Shown: piece by piece, positions 1 to 12,231 of the stretch
Position numbering within the stretch: position 1 is the stretch's first letter
Layout of the letters: each line of letters begins with the position of its first letter
Assembly (NCBI GenBank): GCA_049724395.1
Contig: JAUGWO010000011.1
Span: forward strand, 27,633-91,632
Direction: 5' to 3'
From: Spongospora subterranea f. sp. subterranea
Taxonomy: Eukaryota; Endomyxa: Phytomyxea; Phytomyxea; Plasmodiophorida
Length of the DNA: 64,000 bases
Position numbers and translations under genes: made by a program
The notes under the pieces: model-generated
Told to the model about the DNA's origin: nothing
Seen by the model: only the letters and a program-made list of their open reading frames with translations
The model's database searches: none

Positions 1-9
1 GCTCAGTCG

Positions 10-3000
10 ATGGAGTTCCTCTCTCTCGTTCCATCTCTTCTAGAGTTGCCAAATATGAGGACATTTATTGTTGCATTTTTGAGCATCGCTCCGCCAGATG
101 CTGCACCTGTTATCAAAATTTTGCAGCAGATGTTGTCAACTGGAAATCGATCAGATTTGGTGTTGACTATTTGCCGTCAATATTTGGAATCAACAGATAT
201 TCAGGACGCTTTCAAGGCATACTTCCTAGTTGATCAAGGTATGCTGTCGTGTTTCATCGATATGCTATCTTCGATTTCAAGTGCGGACCTGTTTCGTAAC
301 CTGATCAGGGTTATTGGCTCGGCTTTAGCCTATTGCGCCGCAGCCCGCCAAAGTTGCCACTTTTTCAATAGTTTCCGGTTAATTGAGGCTGCTGTTCTGA
401 AATCTGAACTTATCCAAACTCCAGAAAATGCAGACCCACTCATTTTGTCTTTTTTTTTGTCCGCGCTGCACCAGTCATCGTCGGAGTTCGATGCTCTGTG
501 GAACAGCGATCTCTCTTCTCTCAGCCCGGGCATCATTGGAAGTATTCCAATTATTCCCATCATTGTAAAATTGTTGCCATATTGCAGTAATTGTGCTCAA
601 CGTGACGTTTTCAGCCTTCTTCAAAAATGTCTCTCTCAGTTTGAGATAAATGTTATTTTGATGATGTCATTACCATCAATAACCGACGCTTTTTTGGTAC
701 AGTTTTCGTCTATACTGCAGGATGAGTCTGATCTTAGGTGGAAACCCTTTCTATCATTGTTAAAGATCCTTCTTACTTATCGTCCTTCGCCTGTGTGTGT
801 TAATCGGTTTCTGGACGCTGTTGACAAATCACCGCATTTGGTGGGGTTTTTGGTGGAAGAACTCCTGTTACCTGGCGCCAAAATACCATTTATTCAGTTC
901 GACCTTGGCACGTCAGGGGCGTCCTGTATGATCACACAAATATCGGACGTTGAGCAATGGCCCCCTCCAAAAGGGTACAGTATTGCGTTGTGGTTTTACA
1001 TTGATTCTCAAGCTAGTGATATACATCTTTTCGCCATTCTAGGCCAGTTTGCCGTATTTGTAAAAGGTGGCCATCTGTATCTGGAATGTGGCTCCACCTT
1101 GATCCCGATAATGGATTTCGAATGGGTCGCAGGGATATGGTATCACCTGGTGCTAACGCACGAAAGAAAACTACTACAGTCCTCAATGATGACAGTTTAT
1201 GTGAATGGTGAAACAATCCAGTCACTAAAGCTTCCATATCCCAACACTTGGGGAACTCAACCAGGACAAAGCGGAGCAAGTGGAAAATTCACTTTCGTGA
1301 TTGGGACGTGGCCTGATTTACAGCAACCCAAATCTGACACACGATGGAAGGTAACGTCATGCACACTTCTAAACGTGGCAGTTACCTCACCAATTGCTGC
1401 CAAATGGTTTGCGTTGGGAAGACAAGCAATAATGGTGGGCGGCGCCCAAAGAGTCTTCAATCACACTGCAGAATATTTACAGGCTAGTTCTGCGATAGAG
1501 CTAGCGCTACTAGCCACACATCCAATCCCTGAAAGATCCCAACATTCACGATCAGTCAGCTTACTATCTGCTGCATCACTTTCTGACCAACTAATTCCCG
1601 GTTCATCATTTATTGCAATGGTACATGCTCAACATTCGCGGATTGTACCATTCCCATGCAAAGATGTCGATTATATGTTTCTTATTAGTTCATGTACTGC
1701 ACATATTCAAGATGATTCCCAAAGCATGGGGCACGTTGCCGTATACTCTCCAATTGGAATAGCGGCAGCCTCAACTAGTGTAGGCAGCATTAGCCATTTT
1801 CTTCGTTTCCTGAGCAAATCTCGCACTCCAGATGAGTTAAATCAGTGGCTTCTCGCAATCACCCTCTTGTTGCGTGATTGTACTGATTTTATCAGGAAAA
1901 TGACTGTCCAATCGGAATACATCTCGCTTGCGTCCCTTCTAAAGAAGTTATGCACTCTTTGGGACAGTAAAACTGTAGATTTGGTTCTGGCTATCATTGG
2001 GCTCTACAGCAGAGGCAAAAGTGGCCGTATTGTAAACACCTGGGCTCTTGATAGTTTAGTTATGGATATGAATGTTTGGATCAATACCTCTCCTACAGTG
2101 CAGAAGCTCTTGATCACAACATTGGAAGAGGCCATCGTTTTCAATACTGCTTCCCAACAAAATCTAAAGGCAATTGAGTCCATTGGAAATCCTGTTCCTA
2201 GAATCGTATCGGTCTTAGGCGAGGAGGACTTGGCAGAAGAAACTGAAATTGGCCTGACACGGCTTCTCGGGATATTCATTTCATCATCAACTAACCCAGA
2301 AAATTTTGCGATTGTATGTGATTCGGCTATTGCTGCTGTCCAGCTGCAACCCAGCCAATCTAATGGTGATAAGGTCGATTACAGTCAGGAATCAAGCCCG
2401 ATATCGGTTCCCAGCAGCCCTTATAGTGTCAACTCTCCGGGGTCAACACATTCATGGACAGCTTCGGTAAAGCTGAAGTCGCATTCCGTGTGGGCTGATA
2501 ACCGGAGACACCGGTTACTTGAGATGTTGTTATCTCTTGTACGGCAGGCGTTTGAGAGTGGGAATGTCGCCCAACTTGGGGTTTACGCCAACTCCATGGA
2601 TGCGTATTTTATTTGCATTTTGGTGGAAGGAGGACGGAATCCGCAAAGACGAACTGTTCTAGTAGCGTTGCAACTGATGAATCTATTCTTTCTCAAGCAA
2701 CCGTTGATGGCAGATAATTTTTTCAAGTCAGGTTCATTTCATATTCTTTTCAAAACGCTACGGCCATTTTGTTCATACCCAGAAGTTTTCTCAATGCTTT
2801 TATTGATGCTTTCTGGCAGACCGTATTTTGAATTTTCTGACCAGTTACCTCAAACGCCCTTAGAAACCATGTCTGTAAAAGAGTTGACCAAGGTTATCAT
2901 CAGCCAATCAGCAGAATCTCGCGCTATTTGCTTCCCCGGTGCAGCTCATATATTGGTTAGTTTAATCGTTTTTGGCGCAACTCACGTAAAAAGGCCATCA

Positions 3001-6000
3001 ATTATGGATAGACATGGGTCTGTATCTGCTCTGCGTCCTTCCTCAATTGGCGTTTCTCGACGCGATTCAAACCATTCCGTTACTGTTAATACGCAAACTT
3101 TGATATCTTCTCCAATGTCGCGGCGTTCGATGTCTCCCGTTATTTCTCGGGTGCCTCAGCTGAATATCCCAGACGACGATGCTGCCATATTGCCCTTAGG
3201 TCAGGTCACCTCGCCTGCTCTGGATGACAAAAGGTTTTCGGACGACTCTTTTGTCTATCACAAAACTCATGAGAAGTTGGCTGAAACCTCATCAAGGACC
3301 AACAGTTCTCGGAGATCGAAACCCAACGATGCTGTCAATTCAGATCTGCTCATTGATTCTATTCAAGCCATCACAGAAATTATTGCTTTGTCTTCTTCTT
3401 CCTCTATCAATGCTGATCCACTAGGTTCTTTGTATGAAATTTCTATCATCAAGCAGGTCGCAGATGCGAGATTTGTCTTTGAGAGCGATGTCTTGGGCGG
3501 AGAACATTTGAGTAAAGAGGTAAGTAGCTAAACTATATTCAAAGGTTTCCGATTAAATGGGTTTTTTTAAAGATGGAGAAACTGCTTGTATGGCTGTTAT
3601 ACAAAACGTTGTTCCTCTCCCGTTCCGATCCGCTAAGTCTACTACGTCGTGCATTGTGTCTCGTTCCTTTTAATATTAGCGAAGCTGCGTTGAATGCGTA
3701 CCAGTCTAGAATCATCGTTGCGCTTTTTGAGCGAATATCTGAACACGGTTGCAACCAATCTGATCTTCAGCAAAACGCTTCTTTACGCTCAAGCTTCTTC
3801 GCAATGATCCAATATATGGCTGAACATATATACCTAGGAAGATATTCACAAGATGTGCTTGAAAAAACGGCGTATTGCCTTTCTCTGCACCGTTTACTGG
3901 AACGCGACCAATTTTCCGCCAGTCAAGGTGATTTAATCTCAAGTGCACTATTGGAAGCCTCTAGACGAATGATATTGTTTCGGTTGTCGCGGCGCGATCA
4001 GGAACACTCCGGAGAGCTGTACCAGCTTATTTTTGAACATGCTCATCTGTTATGTGTTTCGGATGATGAAGATTTTGTAGTTTCTGTTCTTTATCATGCT
4101 ACTCTTCAACTGATTAATGGAGATGGAAATTCGCAACATATTTGCGCGAAGATCTGGCATTGGGTTGCGCTGAGACATTTCTCGCTTTTTGAATCTCTCA
4201 TCGTTTTCAGCTATCGGTTGGAAGGGGATCCTGATATATACACGCTTGATTTGCTAGAAAACGGGTTTTCCAGGCTGATGCAGGATAGGTACTCATCTTT
4301 TTTATCGTGGCTCAGCTCCGAAAACAACCGAAACTCTGTCATGTTTATGGCAACCACGATGTTGGAGCCAGTATGGAAGTTATATGAATCTGTTCGAAAG
4401 CGGGATACATTAGATCAAAAAAGTGAGAGAGATGCTGCCATTGCGCAATTCACTGAACAAGATAATAACCGTCTTGAACGAGACGCGGGGGCACAAGTCG
4501 ATATGGAATTTGCAGTTCTCCACCATTTACAAAAAGCCAGAGAGAGAGAAGTTTTGCGTTTACTGTCATTGAAGCAAATTGCGAAGGAAGCTGAAAAGGC
4601 TAACGCCTGTCGCTGGAGTTCTCATCTTGACAACCTGAATCGGACAGTGGCCTGTCAGGCACTGTCTTGGACTCAACACGACGATGTTCCATCAGTGACC
4701 TGGGAAGACTTATGGACACTTGATCTTATTCAAGGCCCCAACAGGACTCGCTCGAAATTAAAGCGCCGTGCGCAAGTCCATCATGAGCTTACAATTCAGG
4801 AAAACCGAAAGCAAGCGCCTTCGAATGAACTTATCAAGGCTGCCGATAGTAAAGAAAGCCCTGCACCAGCAAACAAAAGGGAAGATGAGTTTCTCAACGT
4901 TCCTGATCCATCTTCTGCTAAACATGCTTCAACACAAAGTCATTCCGGTCCGCTGACGTCAAGGCGCCGGCCACTTAACCAATATCATTCGCGATCACGA
5001 CTCTCTAGCGTTTCTCTTGCCCATTTATTACCAGCATTGCATTCACCACGTGAAGCCTCCAGCGAATCTCAAAATAACGACGCTGTGATCAGCGATTTCT
5101 GGCTTCGGGGCGAGCAAAGACTCAAAATCATGCTTGAAGCAGAAACCGATATCCAAGCGTTTTACCCGTGCCGGAAGGTTATCGGCCTTGATGAAAAAGA
5201 ATGCATATTCGTTCTTTGTCCTAATTCAATGTCTCTCATTATTGGATATCGCATCAATGAGAACGGGGACGTTACTCCGGTGACACCATCAAAAAAGAAA
5301 CAAGCCAAATCGAACTGGGCACACGACGCAAAATTAAGCCCTCAAGTGAACGCCGACAATGACACTAACTTACCTTCAAATGCACGGTTCACCTTTGATC
5401 AGATAGCCCATTTAACTAAGTGCCGATATCTTCTGCACCCTTCGGGGCTTGATATTTCCTTCATCGATGGTAACAATTTTTTGCTTGTATTCTCTGTATC
5501 CGATAGGCAAGACGTGTATGATCTACTTATTGCCTCTTGGTATGTTGCATTTGTAGTGAATGCCCCGTCAATAACTGAGAGTCTTATTAGCCCCAGATTA
5601 GTAGATCCTGATTCGACCGCAACTTTGTTTAATAGTGGTAATGGGCCAAGTGGTGCTCCCTGGTCCATTTTAATACTGTTTTTTTTACTACAGAGAGTTC
5701 GCGACTCAATCGCTTAGTGAAAGCTACAACTAACACCTGGCTGCGAGGGCAGTTATCGAACTTTGACTATTTGATGCAACTTTCGCTACTGTCGCAAAGG
5801 ACCTTTAACGACCTTACCCAGTATCCTGTATTTCCATGGGTAGTTCAAGATTTTCATAGTGACGCTCTTGATTTGGAATCGGCAGCTACGTTTCGAGACT
5901 TACGTAAGCCTATAGGCGCACTGGACAGGGACAGAGAACAAATGTTCAGAGACCGGTACGATTCATGGGAGGATGATCAAATCCCAAAATTCAACTATGG

Positions 6001-7747
6001 CACACATTATTCTTCCGCCCCAGTAGTCCTCAATTTCTTGGTCCGTTTGGAACCGTTCACTTCTCAATTCAAACGTTTACACAGCGGTCGATTCGATAAA
6101 CCCGATCGAATGTTCCACGACTTAGGAGACTGCTGGAATGCGTGTTCAGGGCCGAATGCAGGCACCAGCGATGTCCGAGAGTTATTACCCGAATTCTATT
6201 TCATGCCAGAATTCCTTGTAAATGGTAAAAATCTTAATCTTGGCATTCGATCGTCCGGAATCGAAACAGATAACGTGGTCCTACCACCATGGGCTTCCGG
6301 TAGCCCGAGAAAGTTTATCTCCCTTCATCGCCAAGCTCTAGAATCTGACTATGTGTCTGCAAATATTCATCATTGGATTGATCTAATTTATGGATACAAG
6401 CAGAAAGGTCCCGCTGCTGTGGAAGCATGTAATACTTTTTATTACACCAGTGTAGGATTCACATAATATTTGTATTTTACATAGCTGATTTATTCACATC
6501 AGTATGAAGGACAAGTCGATTTTCAGTCTTTAGAAAACGACCCTGTCCGAAAATCGGCCCTGATTGAGCAAGTTAGAAGCTTTGGTCAGACACCGAAGCA
6601 ACTGTTTACCAAACAGCACCCGGCACGCCAGGGTCGTACCGATCAGGCTCACTTGATCAGGTACTGTAAACATATTCAATTACTAGAAGCGAAACAGATG
6701 GGGAAGACAATCGGATGTATTGGATATACTTCTGATAGAATCAAAACATCGCCATTATTTTCGGCATTGATTGGACCTGCAAACGATATTTACGCCACTT
6801 GGGGCACGGTTGATGGAACAGTTCGCTTTTTTTCAACTGAACCTGAATCATACGCAAGAATGGCTATAACTGGCGCTCATTCGCCTGGGGCCATTATTAC
6901 CTGTGTTCACGTTTCGACTAACGGTTTGGCGTTAATAACCGGTGCTTCGGATTCAAGCATTGTTGTGTTCAAACGAAAAGGGTTGAAATCAGATGAAGTC
7001 TTTGTTAGAAGAGGCACTCTAGATGGTCACATCACGGCAATCGTCTCCTTAGCAATCTCTAGCGAATTCTCTATCATTGTATCTGCATCAGCAGACACGG
7101 TGATCCTGATTTGGGATTTGAATCGGCTCGAACCTGTGGCGAATGTTTTGCTACCACAGAATATCATCCAGTCATCAATTATCCTATCAGTTGACTGCAT
7201 GGGAAATGGAGATATTGGTATTGGTTTCGGAGATGGTAATATTGCTATCTGGGATCGCAACTGTCATAAGGTCGCATCAACAACCAATGAGCGCGTATCT
7301 GTTGGCGCGATAATGTCACTACAGTTCTGTTCGTCGCACGTTGGGTGGTCGGCGTGTCTTATAAGTGGTCATTTTGATGGTAGCATCGTGGTCTGGTTTG
7401 CCGATTTTGATGGATCCATACATTGCGGTAGGATTTTGGGAAGCAGCGAACATAAGTCCCCTATCACAGCATTGACGGTGTCACCTGATCTGAACCAGTT
7501 CTGGTCTGGTGACACAGCTGGTTATGTTCTGAGTTGGGGAATACCTGCACCAATCTTAGCAGAGCTTCGTTGTGGGCCTGCCACTTCGGCAATATGCGGA
7601 TTATGCAACAAGAAATCTCGGAAGGGAGCAGAAGGATTCGAGTTTTGCCATCTGTGCCAGTCTTTGTATTGCTCGCAATGTTGGCTAGAACATTATAGGA
7701 CAAAAGACAAACATAAATTATCGACTGTAATATTTAGAGCTCAATAA
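10..7747 (+). CDS. BEACH-domain scaffold protein (ALFY/WDFY3-like), N-terminus open at window edge
   Basis: Family members are very large scaffolds in selective autophagy and endolysosomal traffic. The reading joins 10-3519, 3573-5637, 5694-6451 and 6503-7747 across introns of 53, 56 and 51 nt (phases 0, 1, 0), about 2,525 codons. Codons stay open left of the ATG at 10, so the true start probably lies outside the window. Seen in order: a long helical, armadillo-like N-terminal part; a ConA/LamG-like jelly roll near residues 295-450; serine-rich linkers; a PH-BEACH domain near 1675-1850; the BEACH core from about 1860 with FNDLTQYPVFPW and later FGQTPKQLFTK; WD40 repeats to about 2470; and a C-terminal zinc finger. 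The finger has spacing CxxC-x13-CxxC-x4-CxxC-x3-H with a further H, nearer to a B-box than to a classical FYVE finger. The BEACH boundaries are certain; the exact role is inferred from the family. Confidence 0.93.
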
Positions 7748-7767
7748 AATATTGATAAAGTGAGTAC

Positions 7768-8910
7768 TCATTTCTTTAAAGGATCGAACAGCATAATGAT
7801 GGGATCAGTTTCAGTCGGGGGCTCCTCACATTTAAGATCATCACGAACCGCGATACTGCCAAATAACGAGGATAACCCGTTGGGATCTGAACCGAATGTA
7901 GTAGGATGCGAGTCTCGCGCTGCTATTAGATGAAACGGATCGCTTTCTGACTCCGTTGACGAGGACGATGGCGGCACAGGTATGGAGGGCGGAGGGTCAT
8001 GAGTAGGGCCACTCAGGAGAATATGAGGAACTCTCTCCTCCTCTAGAATGGAACGTTCATTTTTGGACTCTTCTGCAGAAGACAAAACTCAAATACCGAA
8101 TGTAATGGCTTTGACCTTGGCTTGAAGAGGTTCAGCTGGGAAATCTGAATAGTTTCGCTTGTTGTTGATGATTTCTTGGCAACCATCATTTATCTGAAGT
8201 AATATATCTACGGTGGCTTCATGATCAAGCTCCATCAGGCACAGTAATACCCGATCTTGAATACTTCGTACAACCCTCATATCTTGACTAAACTTGATAC
8301 GTTCGCAAGCGGTGATTAAATCCATTTTGAATTTATTGCCCCAATCTTGACGGCTAGTGCATGGATCAAATACCGACAAATCGCCAGGAAACTGGTCAAT
8401 TAGAGCTTGATACGAACTGAGCGCCCAGGACGACAGTATCGCATGATTGCACCATGTTTTGATTAATAAGATAACGTCAGATCGAGAACGGGAGTTGGAT
8501 CGAGCGATTGTTAATAGGGAGTTTAGACATGGATGACCTTGGAGGATTACACAGAGAGATGATTGAAGGGAAGAATTGCTCGTGAGATATGATAATAATT
8601 CTAGTGAGGATCTGGACGTTAGATTTGAGGTTATATAAGTGTCAATCTGGTCCAACACACTGGCGATATCCTGATCAGTAATGTGTTGTGATGCAATTCC
8701 CTCCAAAATACACTGATAATGTCGGGCTCTGTCTGCTCGAGATTCAGGATTACCAGCGCATGCAAACTGTATATGGGATTCTATGGACATCAGCCCAATC
8801 TCAAATGGGAAGAACTGCACTTGTTCAGGGCTTTTCTTAAAGGGTTCACTACAGTCAAAGGGAAGGCGCCGGCGGAGCGCCATCCCATCACTATAACGCA
8901 GCCCGCACAT
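7768..8910 (-). CDS. VHS-GAT type endosomal adaptor (TOM1/GGA/LSB5-like)
   Basis: Two exons, 8910-8097 and 8042-7768, joined across a 54-nt intron (8043-8096, donor GTATTT, acceptor TTCTAG, phase 1), give 362 aa. Without the intron an in-frame TGA at 8091-8089 would split it. An N-terminal VHS-like helical bundle is suggested by the LELLSYLTSN and VILLIKTWC stretches followed by SSYQALIDQFP. A GAT-like three-helix segment follows (VLLCLMELDHEATVDILLQI). The acidic, Pro/Ser-rich tail carries ESDPF and ends IIMLFDPLKK, which resemble AP2- and clathrin-binding motifs. Such adaptors sort ubiquitinated cargo at endosomes. The gene converges on the BEACH gene with only 20 bp between stops. The VHS match is moderate, not strong; another ENTH/VHS-superfamily protein is possible. 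The start at 8910 is the first ATG; an internal ATG 41 codons on is also possible. Confidence 0.68.
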
Positions 8911-9046
8911 GGAGATGATCGGCGGTAGTGGGGACTACAATGCGCCACATCAGAATCTATTTAACAACAACGGACCCAAAATATTACCATTATGCGTTGC
9001 CGAGTTGTGGATTAGACTTATTTCGGAGAATCACAAACAGTATGGC

Positions 9047-9197
9047 GACGCAAACGATTTGAAGCAAACTCGGCAAACGGCCGGTAAAACTGCACACGAT
9101 CGCTGCCGCGAGCCCGGAAATGTGTCCAGAACTCGCGGCAGCGATCTTGTGCAGTTTTACCGACCGTTTGCCGAGTTTGCTTTAAATCGTTTGCGTC
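9047..9197. repeat. Near-perfect hairpin, 66-bp arms
   Basis: Arms 9047-9112 and 9132-9197 are reverse complements with about three mismatches, around a 19-nt loop. The arm is GC-richer than its surroundings. No transposase or clear target duplication is seen. It could be a fold-back MITE or a small hairpin RNA locus. Confidence 0.9.
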
Positions 9198-10122
9198 GAT
9201 GAATTATGCCAATTGCCACATGGCAACTCATAAGCGGACGTCGCGGAAGTTAAGAATACCAACGCCAAATCCAACAAGGTTTTCCATTGCGGGAACGACA
9301 CGTCGAGGAACTGATGATCGCCAGAAATGTTGCCAATCCGTTATTCAAGGTAGAGCATAGTCTGCCTGAAATAGAATTGCAAGAAAGAGGCCTGGATCAT
9401 TGCTACAGAAGGTGAACGCGAACCTCGATTACGTGCATTGCTAATGATCGTATAACTTATCAAGTCTCCACCACTTTCTGCAAAATTCGCATTGAATGTT
9501 CCTTTTTGGCTGCCACTTATAATGTGTCATGCCAGCGTGCACATAATGCTTGGAGAGAATTTTGATTGACATTTCGTAAGCCTTCGAAATTCGCTGGTCA
9601 ACTCTTCATGCAGCCAAATCACTCAATCCGAACTGCACTTTCCTCGACCAGGCAACGCCAATACTCTCACACGTTTTCCCTTCTGTAAATCTGTTACCAT
9701 GTCGTAATACTTATCACTGTTTTTCCAACTTAACAAGAACAAATTGAACGGCAATTCCTGTGGAATCAGACAACCATCGATCCATAATTAGGAAAGATTT
9801 ACTCAGAGAACGCGCAATAATAAACGCAATAACATCAATCAAAGCCCATACCGCAATCCTCGAAAAATGACAAATGTGCTTTTTTGAGTTTCTCTGCTTA
9901 CGAAGCCTATCGAAAATCGCTAAATTCTCCGTCTGCGTAGTAAAGTCTGTACTGTAGTCAGCCTTCAAAGGTCAATCGCTCTAGAAATAGCGCCAGATTG
10001 CCGACCCCGCGCAAGATTTTGCGTCGGAGGGGGTACGGTAGTGCAGTTCCAGTCCCAGTTCTGCGTTGTCTCTGTATCGTGTACAGCAGGCCCCCACCCA
10101 CACTTCGGATCTTGACCCCAAT
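9198..10122. other. Intergenic stretch without recognisable gene
   Basis: About 0.9 kb between the hairpin and PUS10. Short open frames on both strands lack family resemblance and coding-like composition. The last 200 bp presumably hold the PUS10 promoter. A TTG-initiated extension of the PUS10 frame begins at 10066, but no ATG occurs before 10123. Confidence 0.6.
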
Positions 10123-11652
10123 ATGACGGTGACGGGCTCAGATGGGCCTGGCGTCACCCCTGGTATCGTGTCTGACAGTGATCGGTCCAGTGCCATAGCC
10201 CCTGACCCACTCTCGCCCCCGTTACCTCATAACCCCAGGTCACTCTGCTCTCGTTGCGCTTTACGTTATCAGGGTATCCCCTCGTCCGATCCCATTTATC
10301 AATCGTCGTCGGATATCATCTCATCGTATATTACGGGGCGACACCCCGATCTGGACCCCGGCCAGGTCCTCGCCCATCATATCATATCTGACCAGTCGCC
10401 GGTCATCTGCCCGGCGTGCGTCGGGATTCTGCAGCATGGGAATGAAGTTCGACCCGATGTCATATCATGTGTATCAGAGCGATCGCTGTATTCGTCTTAT
10501 TCATCATTATCATCATACGCTCTGGCCATTTCGGTTCCTCCTGTATGCGCGCTTCGAGAAGCGTACTACACGGCAGTTCTATCACGATCATCTCCCCCGA
10601 CATCAATCAAAGAGGTCCTCAAATCGATTTTGATTTCATCCATATCTTCTTTATTGCCAGCTGTATTCTCTTCTACTTCATTATTCCATGTCGATCTGGC
10701 ATTAAATCATCCATCATCGGACCCAGAAATCATTATGAATCTTTCTCCTTATCTTAGGAGAACCCTTCCCCTGAATATATCTGCCAAGAGGATACGTCAG
10801 TCTAATCTAACATCCAACAAATTTGTGGATCGTGCCATCAATGTAATGACGTCCGATGAGATTCGTCAATTATCGATTACATCTGTTGAGACGACACCCA
10901 TATCTGTCAGCGTTCGTGTATACCATGATCCTATATTATTGACGGGATCGTACACAAAGTACTGCCGGGATTTATCTCAGACTCCATGGCTACTTGACGA
11001 AGACGAGCGCAAGATCGGCAACTCTGTGCAGGAATTGATCGTGGACCCTATCATATCCGTATTTCAGGCCGGCGACCGATATAAGTTTCATGCAGCTGGG
11101 CGGGAGGATGTAGATGTGAGAATGCTGGGATCCGGTCGGCATTTTATCATTGAAATAGTGGATCCGCATGTAATTCCTGATAGGGATTCCATATCGACTC
11201 TAGCCAATATTGTCAATGAGTCCACCGATCGCATTCAAATCAGTGCGCTGTCGCTGGCTCCTGATTATGCGGCCGAGTTCAAAGCGTTGCAGCTTGGCGC
11301 CCAAATCAAGACCAAGAGTTATCGAGCTATCGTGTGGCTATCGTCCGTGATTGCGCGATCGGAATGTGAACGAATTTCGTCAATGCCTCCCTTTGATATC
11401 CATCAGTTGACACCAATTCGCGTTCTTCATCGACGGTCGCTTCTCTCTCGTCCCAAAACCATTCACTCTTTGTCTATTAGTCCGATCAACTCCCATTTCG
11501 CCATCATTGACCTGGTTGCGCAGGCCGGCACCTATATCAAAGAGTTTGTTCATGGTGATCGTGGCAGGACGCAACCTAATCTTGGGTCGATGCTAAATTG
11601 TCAAGCTGATATATTGCAGCTCGACGTCATTGACTTGCATACCAATATATAA
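10123..11652 (+). CDS. PUS10: tRNA pseudouridine synthase Pus10
   Basis: Pus10 makes pseudouridine 54 (and 55 in archaea) in the tRNA T-arm; the human protein also has nuclear roles. One exon of 509 aa from the first in-frame ATG, close to the roughly 530 aa of the human enzyme. Visible hallmarks: the N-terminal THUMP-side zinc site with LCSRC (about residue 42) and ICPAC (about 98); YTKYCRDLSQTPW; the catalytic loop GREDVDVRMLGSGRHF near residue 325, in which the Asp of REDVDVR is the expected nucleophile; TPIRVLHRR; and the C-terminal GTYIKEFVHGDRGRTQPNLG. All active-site motifs are present, so the enzyme should be functional. Pus10 is missing from yeast-like fungi but present in animals, plants, many protists and archaea, which argues against an ascomycete or basidiomycete host. 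Confidence 0.97.
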   Translation: MTVTGSDGPGVTPGIVSDSDRSSAIAPDPLSPPLPHNPRSLCSRCALRYQGIPSSDPIYQSSSDIISSYITGRHPDLDPGQVLAHHIISDQSPVICPACVGILQHGNEVRPDVISCVSERSLYSSYSSLSSYALAISVPPVCALREAYYTAVLSRSSPPTSIKEVLKSILISSISSLLPAVFSSTSLFHVDLALNHPSSDPEIIMNLSPYLRRTLPLNISAKRIRQSNLTSNKFVDRAINVMTSDEIRQLSITSVETTPISVSVRVYHDPILLTGSYTKYCRDLSQTPWLLDEDERKIGNSVQELIVDPIISVFQAGDRYKFHAAGREDVDVRMLGSGRHFIIEIVDPHVIPDRDSISTLANIVNESTDRIQISALSLAPDYAAEFKALQLGAQIKTKSYRAIVWLSSVIARSECERISSMPPFDIHQLTPIRVLHRRSLLSRPKTIHSLSISPINSHFAIIDLVAQAGTYIKEFVHGDRGRTQPNLGSMLNCQADILQLDVIDLHTNI

Positions 11653-12231
11653 TTGTCAAAAGGATTTTCATCTTTTATTGTTCAATCTTGTAAAAAAAAT
11701 GGCTTAGTTTTGTTGCGAAACTTACAATGACGGTGTTGATTTTTTCCTAGCACCTGCCACGTACAGATTGACGGTTGTCCTTATTCCAATATTCGTTCCA
11801 TTTGAACACAAGAATAAATCGCGACAAACGGGTTTTGTTGCCGAGACGACAGACGGTGTCGTCCGCTGTTTCTAGTCGTTCTCGACTAAGGACACGTTTG
11901 TTCCTGAAGGGGTTATCCGTCAAGACATATATTACAAGAAGGCGGTATGGTTGACGACCGGTGCCGTTATCTACCGGGCCACCCATCTATCGCAATGTCG
12001 GGCCCCGTCATCTTGTCGTAGTCCTATCTAAACTCATTTCCATGTGCTCTGATCAAAGTGTGAACAGCCCCTATTCAATATCTTGTCATTAGTGCCATCA
12101 TGCCAGGTCCGATCAGTTCTTAAATGGGCTCTCCCGTTAGATGTATCGGATTTGGCGTCGGTGTTTGCATGAACGGTTCGGGTTGCATCTCAACCGCAGA
12201 AGTTCATTAGCGTTTTAGTCGCGTGACATTC
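11653..12231. other. Intergenic stretch, no gene recognised
   Basis: Between the PUS10 stop and the hemerythrin start. It contains an AT-rich tract just after PUS10, plausibly its 3' end region. An open frame on the minus strand at 11747-11986 begins at TTG and resembles nothing I know. Confidence 0.55.

Noticed and set aside
8083-8096. In-frame TGA inside the VHS-GAT gene, suggesting readthrough or a reassigned stop
   Set aside because: A 54-nt intron with good GT and TTCTAG ends and correct phase removes it, and its length fits the other introns of the window.
11747-11986. 79-codon minus-strand frame between PUS10 and the hemerythrin gene
   Set aside because: Starts at TTG, no ATG-initiated core, no recognisable motif, no splice partner found.
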